DNA from: Algibacter sp. L3A6
GTDB taxonomy: Bacteria; Bacteroidota; Bacteroidia; Flavobacteriales; Flavobacteriaceae
DNA length: 64,000 bases
NCBI RefSeq assembly: GCF_009796825.1
Contig: NZ_CP047030.1
Span: forward strand, 2,843,501-2,907,500
Direction of reading: 5' to 3'
Position numbers and translations under genes: made by a program. Below are positions 43,035 through 51,505 of the stretch, in pieces (within the stretch, counting starts at the first letter, position 1; each line of letters starts with the position of its first letter). Below the pieces are notes generated by a model. It was not told the origin of the DNA, did not search any database, and was given only the letters and a program-made list of their open reading frames with translations.

Positions 43035-44120
43035 TTATTTTAATAGATATTCTTCAATTTTAGCTAGAGTAATTTTACTGTTAAAAGTGGTTGAAGCAAA
43101 ATTAAAACCTGCCTCTCCCATGCTTTTCGTTTTTTCTTGATTGTTGCTTAATAATTCAACTTTATCAGCAAATAAGTTCACATCGTTTAAAGGTGTTAAA
43201 AAACCAGTTTCGTTATCTTTTACAACTTCGGGATTACTACTGATATCAAAGGCGATAATTGGTTTTCTGCATAAAGAAGCTTCGGCTAAAACATACCCGA
43301 AACCTTCCCAAAAAGAGGATAATAAAAATAGGTCTCCAGAATACATTAAGTCCTTCGGATTTTCTATAAAACCAGGAAATAAAACAACATCATTGATGTT
43401 AAGTTCGTCTGATAGTTTTTGTAATTCATTTTTTAAAGATCCTTCTCCTCCAATAATAAGTTTAAAATTAAGGTTTCTAGATTTTAACTCTTTGGCTAGA
43501 TGTAATAAGAATTTTTGATTTTTCTGATTTTCTAATCGGCCCAAATTAGTTAAAACAAATTCACCTTCAGCTTTTTTGTATATAGGGGTATATGCTTTCT
43601 GTATAAACGCCTCTATATCCAAACCATTATAAATAACTTCAATCTTTTCTCTTGGAAATAAATTGGAATTGTTTACTAATACAGTCTCTTTTGTAGCTTG
43701 TGAATTAGCTAAAATATCGGTTACTAAATTTTTAAAATAATATCTATTTAGGAATTTGTTTTTTATAGGTATTGCGCTACCTCGCCTATAAATTATACGT
43801 TCTAAACCTGCTTTTTTTGCGGCAAGAGCGGCAATTTTTAAATCTCTGGATAAGTTGATAATTATAACATCAATATTGTTTTCCTTAAGAATATTTTTTA
43901 CCTCGTTTATAGCAAAAGGATTAAGGAAACTTTGATTTGTTATTGATAAGCCTACATACTTTATACTAGATTCTTGTAATTTGTGATAAAGTTGACTGTT
44001 TTTATTGGTAATAAAAAAAACATTATGCCCTTTATCGTGCATGTATTTACAAGTTTCTAAATGCCATTTTTCACCACCTCCCCAAGCCTTGGTTGTATTA
44101 AAGAAGCAAATTGTTTTCAT
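43035..44120 (-). CDS. Glycosyltransferase family 4
   Basis: 361 residues, GT-B fold. N-terminal acceptor domain begins FFNTTKAWGGGEKWHLETC; donor domain (about 185-345) has TNLGRLENQKNQKFLL, GEGSLKNEL, LFPGFIENP, and the EX7E-like SSFWEGFGYVLAEAS that binds the sugar nucleotide. Target sugar unknown; the neighbours point to LPS core or O-chain assembly in the cytoplasm. It has a -7 element TACATTTG on its strand at 44186-44193. Confidence 0.86.
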   Translation of the reverse strand: MKTICFFNTTKAWGGGEKWHLETCKYMHDKGHNVFFITNKNSQLYHKLQESSIKYVGLSITNQSFLNPFAINEVKNILKENNIDVIIINLSRDLKIAALAAKKAGLERIIYRRGSAIPIKNKFLNRYYFKNLVTDILANSQATKETVLVNNSNLFPREKIEVIYNGLDIEAFIQKAYTPIYKKAEGEFVLTNLGRLENQKNQKFLLHLAKELKSRNLNFKLIIGGEGSLKNELQKLSDELNINDVVLFPGFIENPKDLMYSGDLFLLSSFWEGFGYVLAEASLCRKPIIAFDISSNPEVVKDNETGFLTPLNDVNLFADKVELLSNNQEKTKSMGEAGFNFASTTFNSKITLAKIEEYLLK

Positions 44121-44185
44121 GTAGTTTTGAAAGGTGTAATTGGTTTTTAGAATAGGTCTTAAAAGGAGTTTGGCCCCTTACATCA

Positions 44186-44233
44186 CAAATGTACTTTTTT
44201 TTTACGTTAAATAGCTTAGCAATTATATATTTG
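44186..44233. promoter_or_regulatory. Divergent promoter region for two glycosyltransferases
   Basis: TACATTTG on the minus strand (44186-44193) and TATATTTG on the plus strand (44226-44233), both TAnnTTTG. Each reads toward its adjacent glycosyltransferase; the plus-strand site lies 29 bases before the ATG at 44263. Confidence 0.55.
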
Positions 44234-44262
44234 TAATTATAAGTATTCTGAAAAAAAGTTTT

Positions 44263-45342
44263 ATGAAAATTATTATTGAAGGCTCAACATTAAGCACAAA
44301 AGGTTTTACAGGGATTCCTCATTATATAATTAGTATTCAAAAAGCTTTAAAAAACAAGCATAATATTGAAGTTGAATTAGCTTTCAACATAAAAAAAATA
44401 AACAAGTTTAAGCCTGAAGTTTTAAAGAAAACTCATTTCTGGTATGTTGGTTCTATATTGTTTTCTAGAACATTTAAACCAGCAATTTCTCATAGTTTGC
44501 ATACGCCATTTTTAAAGCTTAACGGAACAAAAAAAATAGCTACAATTCATGATTTAGCTGTGCATCTTCCTGAATTTGCAGCGTTTAATTTTGCTTCAAA
44601 ATATTTTCAAGAAAAACGTTATAAATTATTTCAGGACTTTGCTAAAAATGCAGATGCAATAATCGCAGTTAGCCAGGCTACTAAAGACGATTATTTAAAA
44701 ATGTTCGATTACCCTGAAGAAAAAATTCACGTAGTGCATCTAGCTCCTGTTTTTAAACCTTTAGAAACTAAATTGGATAATGAAAATGATATATTAAATT
44801 CATTCTCCATAGGTAAAGAAAATTACTTTTTAAGTGTAGGCGGAGTTTCAAAAAGAAAAAACAGTTTCAATCTTATAAAGGGATTTGCGTTATCTGGAGA
44901 GCGTAAAACGACTAAGTTGGTTTTTGCAGGAAAAATTGTTGAAAGTGAAATGGAAATAATAAAGGTATTTTTAAAGGAGCATGATCTTGAAAATGATGTT
45001 GTTTTTACAAGTTATATTTCAGACGAAACTTTAAGCGTGCTTTATAAAAATGCAAAAGCATTTTTATTCCCTACGTATTATGAGGGGTTTGGAATTCCTA
45101 TAATTGAGGCTATGGCTTATGGTTTACCTGTTTTAACAGGTAATATTGGTGCAGCACCAGAGGTAGCAAATGGATATGCACTTTTAGTAGATCCTCATAA
45201 CCCAGAAGAAATAGCTAGAGGCATAGTTGATTTAGGAAATATTGAGAAAGATAAAGTAAAATTAGCAAAAGAGTATGCTAAAGGATTTACTTGGGATAAA
45301 GTTGCTGAAGAGACAATTAAGGTTTATAATTCTGTATTGTAA
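44263..45342 (+). CDS. Glycosyltransferase family 4
   Basis: 359 residues, GT-B fold: acceptor domain starts EGSTLSTKGFTGIPHYIISI, IHDLAVHLPEF and AIIAVSQATKDDYLK; donor domain (about 180-340) has FLSVGGVSKRKNSFNLI and LFPTYYEGFGIPIIEAMAYG with the conserved Glu residues. The layout resembles mannosyl- or rhamnosyl-transferases of the WbaZ type, but donor and acceptor cannot be read from the sequence. Its end is 15 bases from the convergent next gene; no terminator fits between. Confidence 0.87.
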   Translation: MKIIIEGSTLSTKGFTGIPHYIISIQKALKNKHNIEVELAFNIKKINKFKPEVLKKTHFWYVGSILFSRTFKPAISHSLHTPFLKLNGTKKIATIHDLAVHLPEFAAFNFASKYFQEKRYKLFQDFAKNADAIIAVSQATKDDYLKMFDYPEEKIHVVHLAPVFKPLETKLDNENDILNSFSIGKENYFLSVGGVSKRKNSFNLIKGFALSGERKTTKLVFAGKIVESEMEIIKVFLKEHDLENDVVFTSYISDETLSVLYKNAKAFLFPTYYEGFGIPIIEAMAYGLPVLTGNIGAAPEVANGYALLVDPHNPEEIARGIVDLGNIEKDKVKLAKEYAKGFTWDKVAEETIKVYNSVL

Positions 45343-45357
45343 GTAAACAAAATGTAA

Positions 45358-46470
45358 TTAAAGAAGAGCGTTGTAGATTGCTACATGCTGCTCAGCAATA
45401 TGTTTATCTTCGAATTTCTGGGCATATTCTAAGCCCTTCGAAACCATAAATTGTTGCTTTTGTTCAGAATTAAGTAAGTTTTCTATTTCAAATCTTAATT
45501 CACTAACATTTTCAGGATCAATATAAATACTATTTGGTCCTCCAGCTTCAGGGAAACAACTTCCTTTACTTGTAATTACAGGTGTTTTAGAGTATAAAGC
45601 TTCTATTATTGGGATACCAAAACCTTCGAAAATACTTGGGTAAACAAAAATATTTGCTAATTGGTATATGTGTGCAAGTTCTTCAGTACTTACATTTTTA
45701 AGAAAGTGAACTCTATGGTTTAAGTTCTTGCTATTTATGTATTCTTTAACCGTTTTGGTGTATTTTCTTTTATCATTACCTACAACTACTAAGTCGATGT
45801 CTAGCGTTTCAATAGCTTTTATTAAATTAAGTAAGTTTTTCCTTTTTTGAATAGTACCTACGTTTAAAACAAAGGCCTTCGGAATATTAAACTTAGTTCT
45901 TGTTTGTTCTAATGCTTTAGAAGGATAAACTTGTTTAAAAGCTTTGTTGCACCCTTGATATATAACAGAGACTTTTGCAGGAGCAATATTTAAAAAATGT
46001 ACAATATCCTTTTTCGTTTCTTCGGAAATAGCAATAACTACATCTGATTTATCAGCAGCATATTTAAATTTTTTGAAGTAGATTCTCCTGTCTATTGGAG
46101 AGTATAGTTTTGGAAATCTCATAAATATTAAATCATGTATAGTTACAATTGTTTTAATATTCTTTTTATGAATGCCTTGAGGTATTTCGCCACTTAAACC
46201 GTGGTATATCTCAATTTCATCATTTTTAATTTGATTTAATATTCCTTTTTGTCTCCAAATGGATGAGAATATTTTCCAGAAAATAGAACTTGGTAAAACT
46301 TCGGTTGTATTTTCATTTAAGCTAAAATTGATTTTAGCTTTTTTAGGATTGTATAATACGTATTGGTTTTTAGGGAAATAAGAAGAAATAATACTAATTA
46401 AATCTCTACTAAAATTACCTAAACCAGACCTATTGTGAAAAGCTCTTTTAGAATCATATCCTATTTTCAT
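45358..46470 (-). CDS. Glycosyltransferase family 4
   Basis: 370 residues from ATG (46468-46470); a TTG two codons upstream is less likely. It is a paralogue of the preceding gene in type: KIGYDSKRAFHNRSGLGNFSR, ETVTIHDLIFMRFP-like segment, DVVIAISEETKKDIVHFL, FVLNVGTIQKRKNLLNLIKA and YPSIFEGFGIPIIEALYSK. GT-B fold with the conserved donor-site Glu residues. Together with the preceding three genes it forms a surface-polysaccharide group, perhaps LPS core, although no Wzx/Wzy or ligase is nearby. Confidence 0.87.
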   Translation of the reverse strand: MKIGYDSKRAFHNRSGLGNFSRDLISIISSYFPKNQYVLYNPKKAKINFSLNENTTEVLPSSIFWKIFSSIWRQKGILNQIKNDEIEIYHGLSGEIPQGIHKKNIKTIVTIHDLIFMRFPKLYSPIDRRIYFKKFKYAADKSDVVIAISEETKKDIVHFLNIAPAKVSVIYQGCNKAFKQVYPSKALEQTRTKFNIPKAFVLNVGTIQKRKNLLNLIKAIETLDIDLVVVGNDKRKYTKTVKEYINSKNLNHRVHFLKNVSTEELAHIYQLANIFVYPSIFEGFGIPIIEALYSKTPVITSKGSCFPEAGGPNSIYIDPENVSELRFEIENLLNSEQKQQFMVSKGLEYAQKFEDKHIAEQHVAIYNALL

Positions 46471-46533
46471 ATTCAATAATATTTAAATGTTATTTTTTGA
46501 CACAAGGTTAGGTCTGGTATAGATATATTTTAT

Positions 46534-47349
46534 TTAAACGGCTACACTATGCTCTCTTAAAGCATCGTTAAGCGATGTTTTTTTGTTCGTACTTTCTTTA
46601 CGTTTACCAATAATAATTGCACATGGTACATTGTAAGTTCCAGCAGGGAATTCTTTAGCATAACTGCCAGGTATTACTACCGAGCGTGCAGGAACAATAC
46701 CTTTATATTCAACAGGTTCATCACCTGTAACATCAATAATTTTTGTACTCATAGTAAGTGTTACACCAGCACCTAAAACAGCTTCGGTTTCAACACGTAC
46801 ACCTTCAACAACAATACAACGGCTACCAATAAAAGCATTATCTTCTATAATTACCGGAGCAGCTTGTAATGGCTCTAAAACACCACCAATGCCAACACCA
46901 CCAGAAAGGTGAACGTTTTTACCAATTTGAGCACAACTACCAACAGTTGCCCAAGTATCTACCATGGTGCCTTCATCTACATAAGCTCCAATGTTTACAT
47001 AACTTGGCATTAAAATAGTTCCTGCAGAAATATAAGCACCATGTCTAGCAACTGCATGAGGTACTACACGAATGCCTTTTGCAGCATAACCTGTTTTTAA
47101 TGGAATTTTATCATGAAATTCTAATGGACCACATTCTATGGTTTCCATTTTTTGAATCGGGAAATATAAAACTACGGCTTTCTTAACCCATTCGTTAACT
47201 TGCCATCCGCCTTCAATAGGTTCAGCAACGCGCAATTCACCTGCATCTAATAAATCAACAACTTTTCTAATGGCTGTTGTAGTTGCTTCTTCATTTAAAA
47301 GGTCTCTATTCTCCCAAGCTTTTTCTATGATCTCTTGTAATTGTGTCAT
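46534..47349 (-). CDS. dapD: 2,3,4,5-tetrahydropyridine-2,6-dicarboxylate N-succinyltransferase
   Basis: 271 residues, the standard DapD length. N-terminal helical domain (about 1-100) followed by a left-handed beta-helix of hexapeptide repeats (about 105-240): AYISAGTILMPSYVNIGAYV, VGIGGVLEPLQAAPVII, DNAFIGSRCIVVEGV, with a C-terminal beta-strand region. It transfers succinyl from succinyl-CoA in lysine and diaminopimelate synthesis. Preceded by a TATATTTG -7 element on its strand at 47369. Confidence 0.96.
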   Translation of the reverse strand: MTQLQEIIEKAWENRDLLNEEATTTAIRKVVDLLDAGELRVAEPIEGGWQVNEWVKKAVVLYFPIQKMETIECGPLEFHDKIPLKTGYAAKGIRVVPHAVARHGAYISAGTILMPSYVNIGAYVDEGTMVDTWATVGSCAQIGKNVHLSGGVGIGGVLEPLQAAPVIIEDNAFIGSRCIVVEGVRVETEAVLGAGVTLTMSTKIIDVTGDEPVEYKGIVPARSVVIPGSYAKEFPAGTYNVPCAIIIGKRKESTNKKTSLNDALREHSVAV

Positions 47350-47368
47350 TTTTGTGTTTTATTTTTCG

Positions 47369-47376
47369 CAAATATA
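47369..47376 (-). promoter_or_regulatory. -7 promoter element for dapD
   Basis: The minus strand reads TATATTTG, matching TAnnTTTG, 20 bases before the dapD ATG. Confidence 0.55.
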
Positions 47377-47623
47377 ATAGGTATCAACTAAATTATGGTA
47401 ACTATTAAAATATAATATTGAGGTTTTAGTCGTTAAACTTCGGTTAAAATGCACCCTATTTATGTGCTTAAATATGCAGTTTATCTTGTTTAAAAGTTTT
47501 CTTATCGATAAAGTATTTTTCAGAGGTGTTTTTAGTCGTTAAAAATATTCGTTTTAACAGTTAAACGTTGAAACCCCTCCGGTTTTCTAGTAAACGAAAA
47601 TCTGTGTGGTTACAACTAATATA

Positions 47624-47656
47624 TTGTTTTCAACGTGTTGTTGCTCTGTATATTTG
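47624..47656 (+). promoter_or_regulatory. Promoter for the small secreted-protein gene
   Basis: TTG at 47624-47626, 22-base spacer, TATATTTG at 47649-47656. It lies inside the longest open frame, which shows that translation starts at the ATG at 47681. Confidence 0.6.
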
Positions 47657-47680
47657 TCTCAACAAAGTATTACAACAAAC

Positions 47681-47980
47681 ATGAAAACAAATTTTATCAT
47701 ACTATTAATTTTACTTCTTACAGTTTCTATTGGAAACGCGCAAAGCGGTGATAGCGAGAATGTAGTTGTAAAAACTAGTGAAATTGTTTCTGTTGAAGAT
47801 AATGCAAAACAAGATGCAGTTAATACTGTTGAAGAAGATAATACATTAATTGATACTGTAGAATTTGAAGCTATTTTAGCGCGTACTACAAGTGATATTA
47901 GAAGTTACTTAAATAGAGAAAGAAACATTAGCAACATTGGTTTATTGTTTCCTACTATCGAAAAAAGAGTAAAAGCATAA
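47681..47980 (+). CDS. Small secreted protein, unknown function
   Basis: 99 residues from the ATG at 47681; a signal peptide (MKTNFIILLILLLTVSIGNAQ) is followed by an acidic, Val/Glu-rich mature part of about 75 residues with no cysteine and no known domain. The promoter at 47624-47656 excludes the longer reading. It is followed by an intrinsic terminator, so it is a single-gene unit. Confidence 0.65.
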   Translation: MKTNFIILLILLLTVSIGNAQSGDSENVVVKTSEIVSVEDNAKQDAVNTVEEDNTLIDTVEFEAILARTTSDIRSYLNRERNISNIGLLFPTIEKRVKA

Positions 47981-48007
47981 TTAAAAAAATAAAATAGTTA
48001 TATTATT

Positions 48008-48036
48008 AAGGTTATCTGAAAAGATAGCCTTTTTTG
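48008..48036 (+). terminator. Intrinsic terminator
   Basis: A 10-bp stem (48008-48017 AAGGTTATCT with 48022-48031, one T-G pair), GAAA tetraloop, then Ts. Confidence 0.83.
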
Positions 48037-48067
48037 TTTTTAAACAGTTTCAATAGTATTAATAAAC

Positions 48068-48075
48068 TATTTTTG
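48068..48075 (+). promoter_or_regulatory. -7 promoter element for ruvX
   Basis: TATTTTTG (TAnnTTTG) 15 bases before the ruvX ATG at 48090. Confidence 0.5.
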
Positions 48076-48089
48076 CACAAAACTTATTT

Positions 48090-48500
48090 ATGGCACGCAT
48101 TTTAGCAATAGATTATGGCACCAAGCGCACCGGTATAGCAATTACCGATGAGTTACAAATTATTGCCTCTGGGCTTACTACAGTAAATACTAAGGAGATT
48201 TTTAGTTTTTTAAAAACATATACATCTAAAGAGCGTGTAGAGTTGTTTTTGGTAGGCGAGCCTAAACAAATGGACAACACAGCATCGGAGAGTGAGGTTT
48301 TTATTTCGAAGTTTTTGGATAAGCTAGAAAAGCAGTTTCCTAATATACCTGTAAAACGTGTTGATGAGCGTTTTACATCTAAAATGGCATTCCAAACTAT
48401 GATTGATAGTGGTTTGAAAAAGAATCAAAGAAAAAATAAAGCTTTGGTAGACGAAATTAGTGCCACACTTATTTTACAGAGTTATTTGTATTCTAAATAA
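48090..48500 (+). CDS. ruvX: Putative pre-16S rRNA nuclease / Holliday junction resolvase RuvX
   Basis: 136 residues, the RuvX/YqgF length. The RNase H-like fold shows DYGTKRTGIAITDE (first Asp), FLVGEPKQMD, and VDERFTSKMA (acidic residues of the site). It may process the 5' end of 16S rRNA, the role known in E. coli, and was earlier proposed as a Holliday junction resolvase. Its neighbours, peptide deformylase and DUF5606, recur in this order in flavobacteria as far as I recall. Confidence 0.92.
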   Translation: MARILAIDYGTKRTGIAITDELQIIASGLTTVNTKEIFSFLKTYTSKERVELFLVGEPKQMDNTASESEVFISKFLDKLEKQFPNIPVKRVDERFTSKMAFQTMIDSGLKKNQRKNKALVDEISATLILQSYLYSK

Positions 48501-48588
48501 GTATTGCAATATTATTTTTCGGACTTTACTTAATAGATTAAAATCTGTTTTTTCTAAGTAAAAAGTTCGTAGTAAATTTATAGAATTG

Positions 48589-48596
48589 TACTTTTG
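48589..48596 (+). promoter_or_regulatory. -7 promoter element for def
   Basis: TACTTTTG (TAnnTTTG) 23 bases before the ATG of the deformylase gene. Confidence 0.5.
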
Positions 48597-48619
48597 CAGT
48601 TACTAACAAAAAACATAGA

Positions 48620-49210
48620 ATGATTTTACCTATTGTAGCATACGGCGATCCCGTTTTAAAAAGAAAAGCGACCGATATTACTGAAGATTATCCAAAACTA
48701 GATGCCTTGGTGGATAACATGTTCGAAACCATGTACAACGCCTATGGTGTTGGTCTTGCTGCACCTCAAATAGGTTTGCCAATTCGTATGTTTTTAGTAG
48801 ATACTACTCCTTTTGCTGATGATGAAGAATTAACAGAAGAGGAACAAAAAAGTTTAGAAGGTTTTAAACGTGTTTTTATAAATCCAAAAATCACTAAAGA
48901 AGAAGGAGAAGAGTGGGCTTTTAACGAAGGTTGCTTAAGTATTCCTGATGTTCGTGAAGATGTATTTAGAAAACCTGTTATTACTATTGAGTATTTAGAT
49001 GAAAACTTTAAGGCACACACCGAAACATTCGATGGTTTAGTAGCAAGAGTAATTCAGCACGAATACGATCATATCGAAGGTGTTTTATTTACAGATAAAC
49101 TATCTAGCCTAAAAAAGCGTTTAATAAAAGGACGACTTTCAAACATTTCTAAAGGCAAGATAAAAGTAGATTACAGAATGCGCTTTCCTGATCAAAAAAA
49201 GAAGAGATAA
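48620..49210 (+). CDS. def: Peptide deformylase
   Basis: 196 residues, with the three signature motifs: GVGLAAPQIG (about 45-54), EGCLSIP with the metal-binding Cys, and QHEYDHIEG with HExxH. It removes the formyl group from nascent proteins. An acidic stretch (about 72-82, ADDEELTEEEQKSLEG) lengthens the loop before the second motif, which is usual in Bacteroidetes type 1 enzymes. Followed 54 bases later by the DUF5606 gene. Confidence 0.96.
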   Translation: MILPIVAYGDPVLKRKATDITEDYPKLDALVDNMFETMYNAYGVGLAAPQIGLPIRMFLVDTTPFADDEELTEEEQKSLEGFKRVFINPKITKEEGEEWAFNEGCLSIPDVREDVFRKPVITIEYLDENFKAHTETFDGLVARVIQHEYDHIEGVLFTDKLSSLKKRLIKGRLSNISKGKIKVDYRMRFPDQKKKR

Positions 49211-49264
49211 TATTTGCAAGACATCAATAAACATTTGATATTTGCGACTTTCAAAAAATAATTT

Positions 49265-49696
49265 ATGAGTTTAGATAAAGTTCTATCAATATCTGGAAAA
49301 CCAGGTTTGTATAATTTAGTAACGCAAACCAGAGGTGGTTTTATAGCAGAATCGTTAATCGATAAAAAACGTATTACTGTAAATGTGCGTCAAAATGTTA
49401 GCGTTTTAAGCGAAATTGCTATTTATACTTTAACAGAAGAAGTACCGTTGAAACAAGTGTTTTTAAACATTAAAAACAAAGAAAATGGTCAAGAAAGTTC
49501 TGTTAAGCCTAAAGATGGTAAAGATAAATTAGAAGAATATTTTTTCGGTATTTTACCAGATTACGATGAAGATCGTGTTTATGCTAGTGATATTAAAAAA
49601 GTATTACAATGGTATAACTTATTAGTGAAAAATAATTTGCTAGATAATTTAGAAGCTGAAATTGCAGAAAGTAAAGCTGCAGACGAAGAAGAATAA
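49265..49696 (+). CDS. DUF5606 domain protein
   Basis: 143 residues matching DUF5606: MSLDKVLSISGKPGLYNLV at the start, SLIDKKRITVNVRQNVSVLSE, and the C-terminal DYDEDRVYASDIKKVLQWYN. A soluble cytoplasmic protein of unknown function, common in Bacteroidetes beside def. The C-terminus is acidic. Ends in an intrinsic terminator. Confidence 0.87.
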   Translation: MSLDKVLSISGKPGLYNLVTQTRGGFIAESLIDKKRITVNVRQNVSVLSEIAIYTLTEEVPLKQVFLNIKNKENGQESSVKPKDGKDKLEEYFFGILPDYDEDRVYASDIKKVLQWYNLLVKNNLLDNLEAEIAESKAADEEE

Positions 49697-49721
49697 ATAC
49701 TAGTTATTTAAAATATACATC

Positions 49722-49752
49722 AAAGCTTCCATATTATGGGAGCTTTTTTTTT
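49722..49752 (+). terminator. Intrinsic terminator of the ruvX/def/DUF5606 group
   Basis: A 9-bp stem (49722-49730 AAAGCTTCC with 49738-49746, one T-G pair), 7-base loop, then a run of Ts. Confidence 0.82.
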
Positions 49753-49815
49753 GCTGTTATGTAAGTATTACAGCCTTTTTACGTCTATTAATGAGTTAAT
49801 TAATTTCTTTTAAAT

Positions 49816-50487
49816 ATGAACTCACTTTGGTTTTTCGACGACGTAAATCTTTTTAAAGTCCTTTGTCCGCATAAGTTTAAAAATTATAAAAAAGATCATA
49901 CTTTCGATGCTTATAAAAAGCAGGATTATATTTATTTCGAGCAAGATTTTGCCAATAAAGTCTATTTAATAGAAAAAGGCAAAGTTAAAATAGGATACTA
50001 TAATGAAGATGGAGTAGAAGTTGTAAAAGCTATTTTAACCAAAGGAGAACTGTTTGGAGAAACGGCCATATTAGGCGATGATACCCGAGAAGAGTTTGCT
50101 CAATCTGTAGATAACGCAACAAGCATTTGCCCTGTTGGGGTAGATACTATGCACAATTTAATGCGAGACAATCAAACTTTTAGTTTTAAAGTCTATAAAG
50201 TAATAGGTTTTAAATTGAAAAAATTGGAACGTCGCTTGCAATTATTACTTTTTAAAGATGCCAAAACCCGTCTTCTAGAATTTCTACATGAATTATGCAC
50301 CGATTATGGTTACGATTGTGACCAAACAGGAGATCGGGTAGTAAACCATCCATACACACAAAAAGATATCGCCTCGTTAATTGGTACCTCTAGACCAACT
50401 TTAAATGTGCTTTTAAATGAATTAAGAGATGAAAACGTACTTGAATTTAAAAGAAAAGAGATAAGAATTTATAAAAAAAGTGCTTAA
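49816..50487 (+). CDS. Crp/Fnr family transcriptional regulator
   Basis: 223 residues: N-terminal cyclic-nucleotide-binding-like beta roll (about 20-130, with YIYFEQDFANKVYLIEKGKVKIG and GELFGETAIL), a long dimer helix, and a C-terminal winged helix-turn-helix (about 150-220) with YTQKDIASLIGTSRPTLNVLL. The cAMP-binding Arg/Ser pattern is not conserved, and no Fe-S cysteine cluster is seen, so the ligand is unknown. The lipoprotein gene downstream starts 76 bases after its stop, with a -7 match between. Confidence 0.87.
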   Translation: MNSLWFFDDVNLFKVLCPHKFKNYKKDHTFDAYKKQDYIYFEQDFANKVYLIEKGKVKIGYYNEDGVEVVKAILTKGELFGETAILGDDTREEFAQSVDNATSICPVGVDTMHNLMRDNQTFSFKVYKVIGFKLKKLERRLQLLLFKDAKTRLLEFLHELCTDYGYDCDQTGDRVVNHPYTQKDIASLIGTSRPTLNVLLNELRDENVLEFKRKEIRIYKKSA

Positions 50488-50524
50488 TGTTAGTTGGCTA
50501 ACATTTTATAATGTTTTAGTGAAA

Positions 50525-50532
50525 TACCTTTG
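50525..50532 (+). promoter_or_regulatory. -7 promoter element for the duplicated-domain lipoprotein gene
   Basis: TACCTTTG (TAnnTTTG) 31 bases before the ATG at 50564. No -33 TTG at the usual distance. Confidence 0.45.
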
Positions 50533-50563
50533 GAGTATAAAACAATCACTAAAAAAAGATAAA

Positions 50564-51436
50564 ATGATTAAGAACACAATTTTAGCAATGTTAGCCCTAG
50601 GGGTTTTAACAACATCATGCGATAGCGATGACGATAACGCACCAACAACAGCAAATTTAACAATCAACCTTACAGGTTTGGAAGAACTTGGTAGCGATTT
50701 TGTTTACGAAGGATGGGTAATTGTTGATGGAGCACCAGTTTCAACCGGAACATTTTCCTCAGTAGATTTTCCTCAATCTTTTTCTGTCGATGCAGATCAA
50801 TTAGCAAGTGCATCAACATTTGTACTTTCTATTGAACCGGCAGTAGATTCTGACCCAGCTCCAGCTGCAACAAAAATTTTAGCAGGAGATTTTTCTGGTA
50901 GTTCAGCAAGTGTAAATTCAAATAATATAGTTGCAGATTTATCTTCTTCTACAGGGAAATATATTCTTGCAACACCTACAGATGAAGATGAAACTAACGA
51001 AGAAAGTGGAGTTTGGTTTTTAGATAACTCTGGCGAAGCAGCTGTTCAAGGTTTAGATTTACCAACACTATCTGACGGATGGGTATATGAAGGTTGGGTT
51101 GTATTCGATGGTACTCCAGTAAGTACAGGTACGTTTACAGATCCAAATGCTGCAGATAATAATGCTGCAACTTCAGTTTTTAAAGGAGATGCAGGTAATG
51201 GACCTGGTTATCCAGGAGAAGATTTTCTTCAAAACGCACCTTCAGGATTAACTTTTCCAACAGATTTAAAAGAAAGAACAATTGTTATCTCTGTAGAACC
51301 AAGTCCTGATAATAGCGATGCACCTTTCACATTAAAACCTTTAGCACATGTAGTTCCTGCGGATGCTATGAACCATACGGTAATAGATATGGGGGCTGGC
51401 CCAGTAGTAAGTTTATCTGGTACAGTAACAAGATAA
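50564..51436 (+). CDS. Lipoprotein with two copies of a small beta-domain
   Basis: 290 residues from the ATG at 50564; the longer frame begins within the regulator's stop region. Lipobox Cys19 (LTTSC) is followed by DSDDD, typical of surface lipoproteins. The mature part consists of two copies of one domain: the first has VYEGWVIVDGAPVSTGTF (about 47-64) and LSIEPAVDSDPAPA, the second VYEGWVVFDGTPVSTGTF (about 174-191) and SVEPSPDNSDAPF. It resembles the C-terminal extracytoplasmic domain of RskA-type anti-sigma factors, but has no membrane helix or anti-sigma domain. Function unknown. Confidence 0.78.
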   Translation: MIKNTILAMLALGVLTTSCDSDDDNAPTTANLTINLTGLEELGSDFVYEGWVIVDGAPVSTGTFSSVDFPQSFSVDADQLASASTFVLSIEPAVDSDPAPAATKILAGDFSGSSASVNSNNIVADLSSSTGKYILATPTDEDETNEESGVWFLDNSGEAAVQGLDLPTLSDGWVYEGWVVFDGTPVSTGTFTDPNAADNNAATSVFKGDAGNGPGYPGEDFLQNAPSGLTFPTDLKERTIVISVEPSPDNSDAPFTLKPLAHVVPADAMNHTVIDMGAGPVVSLSGTVTR

Positions 51437-51454
51437 TATTAAAAATAAGTATAA

Positions 51455-51487
51455 AAAAAGCCCTAGTAATTTTTACTAGGGCTTTTT
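51455..51487. terminator. Bidirectional intrinsic terminator
   Basis: A perfect 15-bp stem (51455-51469 with 51473-51487, AAAAAGCCCTAGTAA), 3-base loop. Shared by the lipoprotein gene and the convergent porin-like gene. Confidence 0.9.
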
Positions 51488-51505
51488 GTTTTTATAAAAT
51501 TTAGA

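Larger units (their letters stand above)
47350..47680. other. 331-base divergent intergenic region with a direct repeat
   Basis: Between dapD and a small secreted-protein gene. Contains the dapD -7 element (47369-47376), the promoter for the plus-strand gene (47624-47656) and two exact copies of TTTTAGTCGTTAAA at 47424-47437 and 47530-47543, with related GTTAAAC segments around them. No open frame of note. Confidence 0.45.
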
